A DNA stretch of 10,139 bases, taken from K189A clade bacterium (GTDB lineage: Bacteria > Pseudomonadota > Gammaproteobacteria > Pseudomonadales > Azotimanducaceae). Where the stretch lies: NCBI GenBank assembly GCA_007571095.1, contig RKSB01000128.1, positions 1 to 10,139 of the forward strand. Reading direction: 5' to 3'. The position numbers were made by a program, and so were the translations under genes. The notes beneath the pieces are model-generated. The model was given only the letters and a program-made list of their open reading frames with translations. It had not been told where the DNA came from and ran no database searches. Below are positions 1-8,500 of the stretch, one piece after another; position 1 is the first letter of the stretch, and every line of letters begins with the position of its first letter.

Positions 1-2925
1 CTACTGACAGGCTTCGCAGTCTGGATCGTCTATGGAACAGGCTTGTGCTTCCTGGGGTGGGGCGGTTTCAGGCGTTTTGCTGACTGCATTCAGGTCGGTT
101 CGATCAACAGTGGCCTTCTCCGTATTGGTGGCCGACAGCGCGCGCAGATAGTAAGTGGTTTTGAGTCCAGACCGCCAGGCCATTCGGTACAACTCATCAA
201 GCTGGGAGCCGCTGGGGTTGGCTATCCAGAGATTCAGCGACTGGGCCTGATCAAGCCATTTCTGGCGACGGCTGGCGGCTTCAATGATCCAGCGCGGCTT
301 GATCTCGAAGGCGGTAGCATAGAGGGCTTTGACCTTGTCGGGAATACGGTCGATGTGCTTGAGGCTACCGTTGAAGTACTTCAGGTCATCACGCATCACG
401 TCATCCCAGAGGTCCTGTGCTTCAAGGTCCTTGACCATATGGTCGTTGATCACGGTAAACTCGCCCGACAGGTTGGACTTCACATAGAGGTTTTGATAAA
501 CCGGCTCTATGCAGGGCGACACGCCGATGATGTTGGCAATGGTTGCGGTGGGTGCGATGGCCAGCACATTGGAGTTGCGCATACCAATCGCCTGTACTTT
601 CTCTCTCAGGCCATCCCAGTCCAGAGTCGTGCTGCGGTCAACATTGAGGTACTGTGAGCCACGTTCTCGCTCAAGCAGGGCAAGTGAATCGATCGGCAAA
701 ATGCCCTGATCCCAGAGCGAGCCTGAAAAACTTTCGTAAGCACCTCTCTCCTCGGCCAGCTTCATTGAGGCTTCAATAGCGAAGTAGCTCACAGCCTCGG
801 CACTATGATCGGCAAATTCGACAGCACCTTCGGAAGCAAAAGGCAGCCTCAGGCGATAGAGGGCATGCTGATACCCCATCATGCCGAGGCCGATGGCTCG
901 ATGCTTCATATTGGCATTTTTTGCCTCAGGCACCGCATAGAAGTTGATGTCGATCACATTGTCGAGCATGCGAATTGCAGTGTGTATGGTCTTCTGCAGG
1001 GCTTCGTGGTCAAGGCCTTCGTCGGTCATGTGAGCGGCCAGATTGACCGACCCCAGGTTGCAGACCGCAATTTCGTCCTTCGAAGTATTCAGGGTGATCT
1101 CGGTACACAGGTTGGATGAATGCACGCACCCGACATGCTGTTGCGGCGAACGCAGGTTACAGGCGTCCTTGAAGGTGATCCAGGGGTGGCCGGTTTCAAA
1201 CAGCATGGTCAGCATCTTGCGCCACAGGACTTCGGCTGGCATTCGCTTGTAAAGGGTGATCTCGCCGGCATCTGCCATCCGCTCATATTCCTCGTAACGC
1301 CGCCGAAAATCATCGCCGACCAGCTCGTGCAGATCGGGCGTGTCCAGAGGTGAGAAAAGCGTCCAGTCGGCCTTCTCGGCAACACGCTTCATAAACAGGT
1401 CCGGTACCCAGTTGGCGGTGTTCATGTCATGCGTACGACGGCGGTCGTCGCCGGTGTTCTTGCGCAGTTCGAGAAACTCCTCTATGTCCAGGTGCCAGGT
1501 TTCCAGATAAGCACAGGTGGCACCCTTGCGCTTGCCGCCCTGATTGACGGCAACGGAGACATCGTTGGCCACCTTCATAAACGGAACCACGCCCTGAGAG
1601 ACCCCGTTGGTGCCCCGAATGTAGGAGCCAAGCGAACGAACCGGCGTCCAGTCATTGCCCAGGCCGCCCGCCCATTTCGACAAGAGCGCGTTGTCCTTGA
1701 GCCCCTTGAATATGGACTCCAGGTCGTCTGGAATGGTCGACAGATAACAGCTTGAAAGCTGCGGTTTCAGAGTGCCGGCATTGAACAATGTGGGTGTGGA
1801 GCTCATGTAGAGGAAGCTCGAAAGTACGTTGTAGAACTCGATGGCTCGGGTGCTGGGATTCTCCTCGTTGACAGAGAGCCCCATGCTCACTCGCATAAAG
1901 AAGACCTGAGGCAGTTCAAAGCGAACCTCTCCTTCATGAATGAAATAGCGGTCGAACAGTGTTTGTAAACCAAGGTAACCGAATTGAAGGTCTCGCTCTG
2001 GCTTGAGTGCCGAGGCCAGCCGGTCGAGGTCGAACTTCTCCTGCAATGCGGGATCCAGCCGCTCCAGTTCGACGGCTTTGGCGATAAAGGCCTTGAAAGC
2101 CTTTGGGTAAAGGCGGGCCAATTGCTTTCGGCCAACGTAGAAGGGTGCCAGCTTGCCCTTGAAATCGATGCCCAGAAACCGACAGGCCTGTTTGGCGCAG
2201 GATGCCAGCAACAAACGGGCGGTTGCGTAGTTGTAGTCCGGGTGGTGCTCAATGAGAGAGCGCGCCGAAATAATACCGGCGACAGACAGATCGGTCTCGG
2301 AGATGGTGTTGTACAAATCACCCCTGATACGCTCTCGCATCTCGCGAGCATCGACATTTTTCAAGCCCTGGCAGACCTCGTCCACCAGAATTTGCAGCGA
2401 TTTCAGCGGCAGTGGTGCCTCGCTGCCATCGTCCATTTGAATTTGCAAGGATTCGGGCAGGCCGGCCTGCATCGCCGCCGCCCTCTCTTTGGCCCGCTCC
2501 TCTCGGTAGATAACATAGTTGCGAGCGACCTCCCGCTCGCCCTGACGCATCAGCTGGAGTTCGACCTGATCCTGAATATCCTCGATGTGGATGGCCCCGC
2601 CCGATGGCATTCGGCGGCGAAATACTCGAGTGATCTCATCGGTATAGGAGGCAACCTTCTCGCGCATGCTGGATGATCGCTTCAGTTCGCCTGACGAGAG
2701 AGAGGCAACAAAGGCGTTGCTCAGAGCAAGCGTGATCTTGTCCTCGTCATAAGGCACCACCGTGCCGTTTCTCTTGATAACCCTGAGTTCTCCGGGTGCC
2801 GTCAGCGGTGCATCATCCGGTAGCCGAGGAGGCGGATTGGTCGAGAGGTCTATGTCGTCCTGACCGTCAGGATCGAGCAGGCTCAGGTTTTCGAAGTGAG
2901 GTTGAGTACGAGGTTGAGAGGCCAT
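1..2925 (-). CDS. nrdA: Ribonucleoside-diphosphate reductase class Ia, alpha (large) subunit
   Basis: Reduces ribonucleoside diphosphates to deoxy forms in the cytoplasm, together with a beta subunit (NrdB) that is not in this window. Residues below count from the ATG at 2925 (974 aa). An N-terminal ATP-cone (about 47-145, opening VIKRNG) is followed by a second, degenerate cone-like segment (about 160-250) and then the catalytic barrel. Visible key residues: the SSCYLS cysteine (about 393) and the AVCNLG cysteine (about 622) as the active-site redox pair, NLCTE (about 605-609) with the radical-site cysteine and its Asn and Glu, and the radical-transfer tyrosines in TTYYLR (about 925-926). 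The C-terminal tail has DPDCEACQ, the shuttle cysteines that pass electrons from thioredoxin or glutaredoxin. The frame opens 11 codons earlier, at 2958, but only the ATG at 2925 has a good Shine-Dalgarno. The gene is complete, ending TAG at the left edge. Identity is secure; the family assignment rests on motifs, not a search. Confidence 0.97.
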   Translation of the reverse strand: MASQPRTQPHFENLSLLDPDGQDDIDLSTNPPPRLPDDAPLTAPGELRVIKRNGTVVPYDEDKITLALSNAFVASLSSGELKRSSSMREKVASYTDEITRVFRRRMPSGGAIHIEDIQDQVELQLMRQGEREVARNYVIYREERAKERAAAMQAGLPESLQIQMDDGSEAPLPLKSLQILVDEVCQGLKNVDAREMRERIRGDLYNTISETDLSVAGIISARSLIEHHPDYNYATARLLLASCAKQACRFLGIDFKGKLAPFYVGRKQLARLYPKAFKAFIAKAVELERLDPALQEKFDLDRLASALKPERDLQFGYLGLQTLFDRYFIHEGEVRFELPQVFFMRVSMGLSVNEENPSTRAIEFYNVLSSFLYMSSTPTLFNAGTLKPQLSSCYLSTIPDDLESIFKGLKDNALLSKWAGGLGNDWTPVRSLGSYIRGTNGVSQGVVPFMKVANDVSVAVNQGGKRKGATCAYLETWHLDIEEFLELRKNTGDDRRRTHDMNTANWVPDLFMKRVAEKADWTLFSPLDTPDLHELVGDDFRRRYEEYERMADAGEITLYKRMPAEVLWRKMLTMLFETGHPWITFKDACNLRSPQQHVGCVHSSNLCTEITLNTSKDEIAVCNLGSVNLAAHMTDEGLDHEALQKTIHTAIRMLDNVIDINFYAVPEAKNANMKHRAIGLGMMGYQHALYRLRLPFASEGAVEFADHSAEAVSYFAIEASMKLAEERGAYESFSGSLWDQGILPIDSLALLERERGSQYLNVDRSTTLDWDGLREKVQAIGMRNSNVLAIAPTATIANIIGVSPCIEPVYQNLYVKSNLSGEFTVINDHMVKDLEAQDLWDDVMRDDLKYFNGSLKHIDRIPDKVKALYATAFEIKPRWIIEAASRRQKWLDQAQSLNLWIANPSGSQLDELYRMAWRSGLKTTYYLRALSATNTEKATVDRTDLNAVSKTPETAPPQEAQACSIDDPDCEACQ

Positions 2926-2930
2926 AGAAG

Positions 2931-2936
2931 TCACCT
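2931..2936 (-). promoter_or_regulatory. Ribosome binding site of nrdA
   Basis: On the minus strand AGGTGA lies five bases before the ATG at 2925. It decides the start: the longer reading from 2958 has no comparable site, and its 11 extra residues resemble untranslated leader rather than conserved NrdA sequence. Confidence 0.65.
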
Positions 2937-3060
2937 GAAAGAAAGAGTGCCACAGCACCCTGAAAAAACGGAGCGCAGCCTACAGTCTGCAAACTCCCTC
3001 TTCAAAACTTAGAAATATATAATCCTCGGCTCTCGCTTTGCATGAGAAATTTTTCTTAAT

Positions 3061-3148
3061 ATTCAAAATAGCTACTTGGTCCATACTCTTAATGTCTATT
3101 CCAGGATATGTTCCAGGATATGTGAATTTTCCTACATTCAAAATGGCT
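3061..3148. repeat. Pair of imperfect 13-bp direct repeats
   Basis: ATTCAAAATAGCT at 3061-3073 recurs as ATTCAAAATGGCT at 3136-3148, 12 of 13 identical and 75 bp apart. The pair brackets the 12-bp tandem repeat at 3099-3122 in the AT-rich nrdA leader. It could be a pair of regulator sites or a relic of duplication; no known operator is matched. Confidence 0.5.
3099..3122. repeat. Perfect 12-bp tandem repeat, two units
   Basis: TTCCAGGATATG occurs twice head to tail with no mismatch. It lies about 175 bp upstream of the nrdA start on the minus-strand leader. The 12-bp period keeps any reading frame (TYPG-TYPG in the frame ending at 2980), so it could be a coding slippage product, a paired regulator site, or chance. 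Confidence 0.7.
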
Positions 3149-3538
3149 GCTCGCACCTCTCTCTGATGCCAATCGAAGACAGGTTTTGCCTGCTCTTTCC
3201 TGAAACCGCATTGCAGGGGGCTGCCTGATGTCAAATCCGGTAATACCGAAGGCACCGATCAGGCCCTGTACAACAATATTGTCGTCCTGGCTTCGGCGGG
3301 TTGGACTTTCGGGGGTCGTCCCTTGTCCTCGCATTCCATGAGTCCGGCGAGGAATATCCTCATTCGAATCCTGAAGGCCGTTTTGTTGCGTCTGTATTGA
3401 AATTTCTCTACCGGCCTGTGGTATACCCTTCCTCTGTTCGTTCGTATCAAGGCCAGCGGCCCGGCCATTTGTGTCTCCCCTTCAGCCACGGTCGGCCCTT
3501 GCCGGATTCGCATCAGGTCATGCTCTGTATCGGGTATG

Positions 3539-3560
3539 TATAAAGAAAATATAAAGAAAA
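3539..3560. repeat. Perfect 11-bp tandem repeat, two units
   Basis: TATAAAGAAAA occurs twice head to tail. It is A-rich within otherwise GC-richer sequence. An 11-bp period is about one helical turn, so it could give bent DNA or an upstream-element-like site, but no adjacent gene start is seen on the plus strand. Confidence 0.65.
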
Positions 3561-3604
3561 CTTTCGTGCATGGCTTCAAGCTCTTCGGCTTAATGCAGGG
3601 CACA

Positions 3605-3684
3605 GGGTTTTTGCCAAACCCAGAATAGTCGCGTCAAGCCCGGCGACACCGAAGCCGCACTAATTCGCACTCGCCGAAACGAGT
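3605..3684 (-). terminator. Cluster of three short hairpins downstream of the glycosylase gene
   Basis: Three inverted repeats lie just past the glycosylase stop: ACTCG/CGAGT (3669-3684, 6-base loop, touching the stop codon), GTCGC/GCGAC (3628-3647, 10-base loop) and GGGTTT/AAACCC (3605-3621, 5-base loop). None is followed by a clear T-run on the minus strand, so a classic intrinsic terminator is not shown. They may help end transcription or protect the 3' end of the mRNA. Confidence 0.3.
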
Positions 3685-4298
3685 TATAGCAACGAACCGT
3701 CGTTGATTCCGCGATAGATCTGATGCGTCAGGTAACTTCTGTTTGGTCTGTAAAAGGCACCCGCCTCTTCTGGGTCCTCGTCTGGAATCAACAGCTGAAC
3801 AGCTCTTAGCAGTGCTCCGTCGCCAAGCGGCCAAACGTCGGGCAACTCAGCATAAAAGAGTGCCGCCATATCGGCCGACCAGCGACCATACCCGAAGAGA
3901 GAGGTCACCTGTTGCTGCACCTGGTCATAATCGGCCTGCCGAATGGCATCTCCGCTGATACGCCCTTCGCTATGGTCCTGATTCATCAGAATCAGGGCTT
4001 TGGCCTTGGTTCTCGACAGGCCGCAGGCCAACAATGAATCCCTGTTTTGCTCGATCAGCACAGAAGCCAGGCCGCCATTCTGGTCAGCCAGGTCGGCAAT
4101 GCGTTGCCATATACTGTCGGCCGCCTTGGTTGAAATCAATTGACTGACCAATACTCTGGCCAGAAATGTCAACAGGTCCCGAGTGGCAGGCTTGGGGTCG
4201 ATGACGCCATTCTCTTCCAACAGGGCCTGTATCGAGGGGTGGCGAGTGCGGGCGACAGCCAGCACTTGTTCGTGTCTCTGTTGTAGTTTGTCGTCCAT
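3684..4298 (-). CDS. HhH-GPD DNA glycosylase, AlkA (3-methyladenine glycosylase II)-like
   Basis: Predicted to remove alkylated bases from DNA by cutting the N-glycosidic bond, the first step of base-excision repair. The 204-residue protein is essentially the bare HhH-GPD core. The segment FGYGRWSAD (about 135-143) corresponds to the hairpin of the helix-hairpin-helix motif. It is followed by PDVWPLGDGALLRA, whose Asp (about 160) sits where AlkA carries its catalytic aspartate; no hairpin lysine of the EndoIII/MutY type is seen. An earlier element LLACGLSRTKAKAL (about 89-102) is also typical of the family. The N-terminal TBP-like domain of E. coli AlkA is absent, as in many short bacterial homologues, and there is no C-terminal four-cysteine Fe-S loop. 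The frame is open up to 4424, but the ATG at 4298 starts just before the conserved domain and lies about 48 bases below a good promoter. Substrate range cannot be told. Confidence 0.88.
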   Translation of the reverse strand: MDDKLQQRHEQVLAVARTRHPSIQALLEENGVIDPKPATRDLLTFLARVLVSQLISTKAADSIWQRIADLADQNGGLASVLIEQNRDSLLACGLSRTKAKALILMNQDHSEGRISGDAIRQADYDQVQQQVTSLFGYGRWSADMAALFYAELPDVWPLGDGALLRAVQLLIPDEDPEEAGAFYRPNRSYLTHQIYRGINDGSLL

Positions 4299-4352
4299 TG
4301 GCACTACTCGCTGACTCTGTTGTTTGATCGGACAAAAAGGTTGAGGGCCTTG

Positions 4353-4380
4353 ATTATAGGCAACCGGAGGCCCCTTTGAA
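4353..4380 (-). promoter_or_regulatory. Sigma-70-type promoter for the glycosylase gene
   Basis: On the minus strand a perfect -10 TATAAT (4353-4358) lies 16 bases after TTCAAA (4375-4380, four of six matches to TTGACA). Transcription would begin near 4346, giving a leader of about 48 bases. The site falls in the 100-bp gap after the Sel1-repeat gene, so the glycosylase can be transcribed on its own. A GGGCCT/AGGCCC inverted repeat (17-base loop) encloses the -10 and is followed by CTTTTT, possibly a weak terminator of the upstream gene. Confidence 0.55.
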
Positions 4381-4398
4381 CATGACAGATCACTCAGG

Positions 4399-5133
4399 CT
4401 ACCGGCAAGTCCGCCCGTCAGCAAGCTTCTGCTGAGCGGCGGCGAGCTGGGCGGATGTCATTCTTTGAGCAACGGCATCCCGCAACCTCCCTCCGTTTTC
4501 TCCGTCTTTCTCATCGTCTCCGAGCGAAGCAAGCTGGCCCAACACATAGGCACAGACATAGTCTTTTGGAGTGCCCCTGCCTGCTGCGTACAGAACACCA
4601 AGATTGACCTGGGCAGAAGCACGGCCCTGGTCGGCTGCTCGCCGGTACCACTCGGCTGCGGTCTCGAAGCTTTGGGCTACACCCTGCCCTCGGCGATACA
4701 TCTCGCCCAGCTTGTACTGGGCTCTGGCGTCTTGTTGGGCTGCCGCCCTTCGATACCACTGCACGGCGGCCTTGTAGTCCCTGCGAACGCCCTCTCCTGC
4801 ACGGTACATGCCGCCTAAATTGACCTGAGCGGCCGAATGTTCCTGCTCAGCCGCTCTTCGATACCATTGCACTGCAACCCTGTGGTTTCTGCGCACACCT
4901 CGCCCTTTTTCATACATTGCACCCAACTGAAATTGAGCGGACGCATGCCCCTCTTCGGCCAGCGGTTTCCATTCACGCAGTGCGGCGGCATAGTCGCCAT
5001 TCTCATAGGCAAGAAGACCCTTGGAAAAATCACTCGCCCAGGCTGTTTCCCTGCTTTCCGAGAGCAGGCTGCCGCTCAGGCAGGCCAGAACGAAAAGGCC
5101 TCGAATCAAATATGTGCCTGTATACGAAGTCAC
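4399..5133 (-). CDS. Exported Sel1-like repeat (SLR/TPR) protein
   Basis: A 244-residue protein made mostly of Sel1-type repeats, helix pairs that bind partner proteins; function in this family is usually scaffolding or regulation and cannot be read further here. A half-repeat (about 38-63: GLLAYENGDYAAALREW) is followed by four 36-residue repeats starting near 64, 100, 136 and 172, each with an AQxxLGxMYxxGxGV signature and, in the first three, a WYRRAA end. The last repeat is divergent (DYVCAYVLGQLA). The N-terminus looks like a signal peptide with Arg11, a hydrophobic core at 12-24 and AWA before Ser34 as a likely cleavage site, so the protein is probably periplasmic. VLAC at 15-18 is a less likely lipobox. 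The start codon is GTG with no good Shine-Dalgarno; a seven-codon ORF (ATG at 5153) ends TGA overlapping this GTG, which might allow coupling but may be chance. The exact start is unsure. Confidence 0.88.
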   Translation of the reverse strand: MTSYTGTYLIRGLFVLACLSGSLLSESRETAWASDFSKGLLAYENGDYAAALREWKPLAEEGHASAQFQLGAMYEKGRGVRRNHRVAVQWYRRAAEQEHSAAQVNLGGMYRAGEGVRRDYKAAVQWYRRAAAQQDARAQYKLGEMYRRGQGVAQSFETAAEWYRRAADQGRASAQVNLGVLYAAGRGTPKDYVCAYVLGQLASLGDDEKDGENGGRLRDAVAQRMTSAQLAAAQQKLADGRTCR

Positions 5134-5527
5134 CGAAGATGCAGAACCTTCATAGAACTCGAGTCAGTGGAGTTAAGCTTCTCTTGCCTAACCCGATGTC
5201 ACCAGACCCGAAAATGGCCAAAAACGGATATTGCTGGAGAATTGGTGGCTTGAGGCCGTCGGGTCGGCCCTGGAGAAACCAGCGATTCTGATATAGCACA
5301 TTATCAGCCGTCACGCTTCTTTGTCGGGTGTGCTTATGCTCTTTTTCTGGCAGGCACACTTTCTGACCGCCAGCTTGTCCTGCGAGGAAGCGTTTTGGCT
5401 TTATGGGCAGGCTCTTTTCAGGAGCCGGTCTTCTTTTGAGCAAAGACCTTAGCTGCCTTCGCCCCATCCTGCTATTCTTAATCACGCCGACCAAGCATCG
5501 GTCAGCAAACCTTCGCCGAGTCCTGTC
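5134..5527. other. Divergent intergenic region between the Sel1-repeat and nuclease-helicase genes
   Basis: About 390 bases that must hold promoters for both flanking genes, yet no site is clear. For the rightward gene, TATTCT at 5473-5478 is a possible -10, with TTAGCT at 5449-5454 as a poor -35 (18-base spacing). A hairpin GGCTC/GAGCC (5410-5426, 7-base loop) followed by GGTCTTCTTTT looks like a weak rightward terminator, but no rightward gene precedes it. A long minus-strand frame (5150-5716) crosses the region and runs into the next gene; it has no recognisable content and is read as chance. Confidence 0.4.
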
Positions 5528-8500
5528 ATGCACTACAACGAATCCTCGCTCATGCTGTCGCCGACCAATTTGAGCGACTATCTTGGCTGCCATCATCTTA
5601 TTCATCAGGATCTGCTCGCCGTTAAGGGAGAAACAGAGCGGCCCTCTCGATATGGCCCTGTCACAGAGGTCATGCGAAGGCTCGGCCTGGAGCACGAGGC
5701 AGCCTATAAGCAGCACCTGATTGACAAGGGACGGACGGTCATTGATGCCGAAGGTTCTGACACGTTAAAGCTGATGCGAGCGGGCGTCGATGTCCTTTTT
5801 CAGGCGCGTCTGGAGGATGATAACTGGGCTGGTATTGCCGACTTTCTATTCAGGACAGACACACCCAGCGAGCTCGGAAACTGGTCGTACGAAGCCCTCG
5901 ACACCAAGCTGGCACAGGAAACCAGAGGAGGCACCATCCTCCAGCTGTGTGCCTATTCACTCTTCCTGTCGAGGCTGCAGGGGCGAATGCCCCGGCAAAT
6001 GCATGTTGTAACGCCCGGCAACGATTATGTACCAATAACCTATCGAGTGGCTGACTACACCGCCTATTTCCGGCGAATGCGATTCGCGCTGGTCGGCTTC
6101 GTGGAAAGCCCTGCCGAGACCTATCCCGACAGAGTGTCCCATTGCGATATATGCGTCTGGTGGAAGGAGTGCGAAAAGCGACGAAGAGCCGACGATCACC
6201 TGTGCTATGTCGCCGGACTCGGGCGAGGGCAAATCCAGGAACTGGCCCTGCAGGATATAACTCGACTCACCGGGTTTGCGGAAGCGAAGAAGATTTCCCG
6301 GCCGGCCCGAGGCTCCCTGGGCTCTCTGCTGGATGCGAAAAAACAAGCTCAAATACAGCTGCTGGGCCGGCGGGAACGAAAACCAAAGCACGAAGTTCGA
6401 GAGCCCTTTGACGAAAACCACGGCTTTGCATTGCTGCCGGAGCCGACGCCCGACGACATCTATGTGGACCTCGAAGGAAACCATTTCGCAGGAGACGGGG
6501 TGCAAGAATATTTAATCGGCTATGTCGTTGCCGGGCCTCAGGGAGAGCCCGAATACACTCCACTATGGGCAGAAACTCACGAACAGGAGCGTCGGGCATT
6601 CGAGGCTTTCATCGACCTGGCCACCGAAACAAGAAAAAGCAACCCCGAGGCTCACATCTACCACTTCTCTCAATACGAACCAGCGGCCTTCAAGCGGCTG
6701 ATGGGACGCTACGCCACAAGGGCAACGGAGTTGGATGAACTGCTTCGGGGCAAGGCTCTGGTGGATCTTCACAAAATCCTGAAGTGCTCCCTGATCGCAA
6801 GCGTTGAAAGCTACTCGCTGAAGAATCTGGAAGACCACTACGGCTTCAGCCGAGACCAGGATCTTCGCCAGGCATCCATCAGCCGGCGGATTGTTGAGGC
6901 TTGTATTGAAGACGGCAGAACCACTGGAACGCCGGAAGAAGCGGAGGAATTGAAGGAGCACAGAGAGATTGTGGAGAACTACAACCGTGACGACTGTGTG
7001 TCCATGCAGAGGTTGCAGGACTGGTTGGAGGGGCTTCGAAAAGAGGCGGTTGCTCAGGGTCACTCGATATCCAGACCCGAATTGCCTAAACCGGAGGCGC
7101 CGGAGAAGATCGGCGAACTGGATGAAAAGCTGGGCGAGCTGAGAGATACCCTGCTGAAAGGCCTGCCAGTAACAGAAGAGGGGCGCACTCAGGAAGACTC
7201 GGCAAAATACATTCTTGCCCATACGCTTGAGTTCTACCGCAGAGAGGATAAGGCCGGCTGGTGGGAGAAGTTTCGGTTGCTTGGCCTGGATGCCGACGAG
7301 CTGGAGCATGAACGCCGGGCAATCAGTGGGCTTGAGTTTGTTGAAACCCTCAAGGAGGGGCGCAGTCCCGTTGACAGATACACATTTTCGCCCGAAGAGC
7401 TGGATGTCCGTAACGGAGACGATGTATTCAACCACACGAACGGCAGCAGAATCGGCAAGGTTGTGAAAGTCAACCATGGCGAGCGAACGCTTGATATTCA
7501 AAAAACGGGCAAGGCCGCCTCGGAGCATCCTCGGGGGATTGTCTTTCACAAACGGGTTTCGACTGAAGTTCTCCAGAATTCACTGGTTCGGCTGGCTGAA
7601 TCGATCATTGCACAGGGCTTTTCCGATCAACCCCCCTACAAGGCGGCCATCAACCTGCTGCTGGCGAGCTCGCCGACAAGCCCGCTGGCTGTGGAAGGAG
7701 AGACTATGCTGGAAGCTGCCTGCAGACTGGTAACCCAGAGCAGCGGCGAGGTCATCGCCATTCAGGGGCCACCGGGAACCGGCAAAACCCACACCGGCGG
7801 CCACATGATCTGTGCATGCAGGCAGGCCGGCCTGAAAGTCGGCGTAACAGCCGTCAGCCACCAGGTCATCGGCAATCTGCTCGAAAAAGCCTGTTCGGTA
7901 GCAGCCGAAAATTACAACATGGACCTGTCGGTGGTTCATCGAAGAGAGGGCGAATATGAAGGGAACTGGGGAATCACCTACACCAAAAACGACCGGAAAA
8001 TCCTGAAAGGTCTGGAAAATCAGGAGATAGATGTCGTTGGTGCAACCGCCTGGAGGTGGGCGCGCGAGGATCATCAGGAGGCGGTTGATGTTCTTTTTGT
8101 GGATGAGGCCGGCCAGGTGGCCCTCGGCCATGCCTTGGCAACTGCTCACGCCGGTACGACTCTCGTCCTGCTCGGAGACCCTCAGCAACTGGAGCAACCG
8201 ATGCAGGCCAGTCACCCTGAGGGCACGGACATCTCGGCACTTGAGCACTTTCTTGACGGCGAACAAACGATGCCGAAGGACCGGGGGCTGTTTCTCGAAA
8301 AGACCTGGCGGCTACATCCTGTGATCGCCCGGTTCACCTCTGAGGTCTATTACGAAGAACGCTTGTCCAGTGTCCCCGGGCTGGAAAACCAGGCCATTGT
8401 CGGCTCAGAACACTGCTCGGGATCAGGGCTTCGATATGTTCCCGTCGAACATGCGGGAAATACGTCGCGATCAGCCGAAGAAGCAGCTGTCATTCAGGGC

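Larger units (their letters stand above)
2937..3683. other. Gene-poor region between nrdA and the glycosylase gene
   Basis: No gene can be called with confidence in these roughly 750 bases. The part nearest nrdA (about 2990-3150) is clearly richer in A+T than the flanks and should hold the nrdA promoter. A TATATATT stretch around 3013-3022 is a possible -10 region, but I cannot pair it with a good -35. I looked for a pair of NrdR boxes (palindromic 16-mers), expected before many nrd operons, and saw none. Three frames stay open on the minus strand for 80-115 codons (ending at 2980, 3089 and 3259). Where I read their starts (3255, 3603) they are GTG without a convincing Shine-Dalgarno, and the frames overlap each other. 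The frame ending at 2980 is the most protein-like, because its tandem 12-bp repeat keeps the frame, but I do not recognise it. The segment 3160-3603 is unexplained and could be a non-coding repeat element. Confidence 0.5.

Noticed and set aside
1984..2676. 230-codon plus-strand frame opposite nrdA
   Set aside because: Antisense to the conserved NrdA N-terminus; no independent evidence.
2980..3255. 91-codon minus-strand frame upstream of nrdA as a real small gene
   Set aside because: It has a GTG start with only a weak AGGG upstream, is unrecognised, and overlaps the likely nrdA promoter. Kept as a caution in the intergenic entry and not called.
3605..3684. Hairpin cluster as an integron attC or transposon end
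   Set aside because: No core-site pattern, terminal inverted repeats, target duplication, integrase or transposase was seen nearby.
5130..5153. Seven-codon leader ORF (MKVLHLR) whose TGA overlaps the GTG of the Sel1-repeat gene
   Set aside because: Too short and without a good Shine-Dalgarno; the overlap could easily be chance, so it is mentioned only as a possible coupling.
5150..5716. 188-codon minus-strand frame across the divergent intergenic region
   Set aside because: Half of it is antisense to the nuclease-helicase gene, it has no recognisable motif, and its start lies inside that gene.
5528..6210. Reading the Cas4-like nuclease domain as part of a CRISPR-Cas system
   Set aside because: No repeats with spacers and no other cas gene are present; fusion to an RNase H-like domain and an SF1 helicase marks the TM0106 family instead.
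6563..7549. 328-codon minus-strand frame opposite the nuclease-helicase
   Set aside because: It is wholly antisense to a gene with intact motifs in the right order; this is a shadow of its codon bias.
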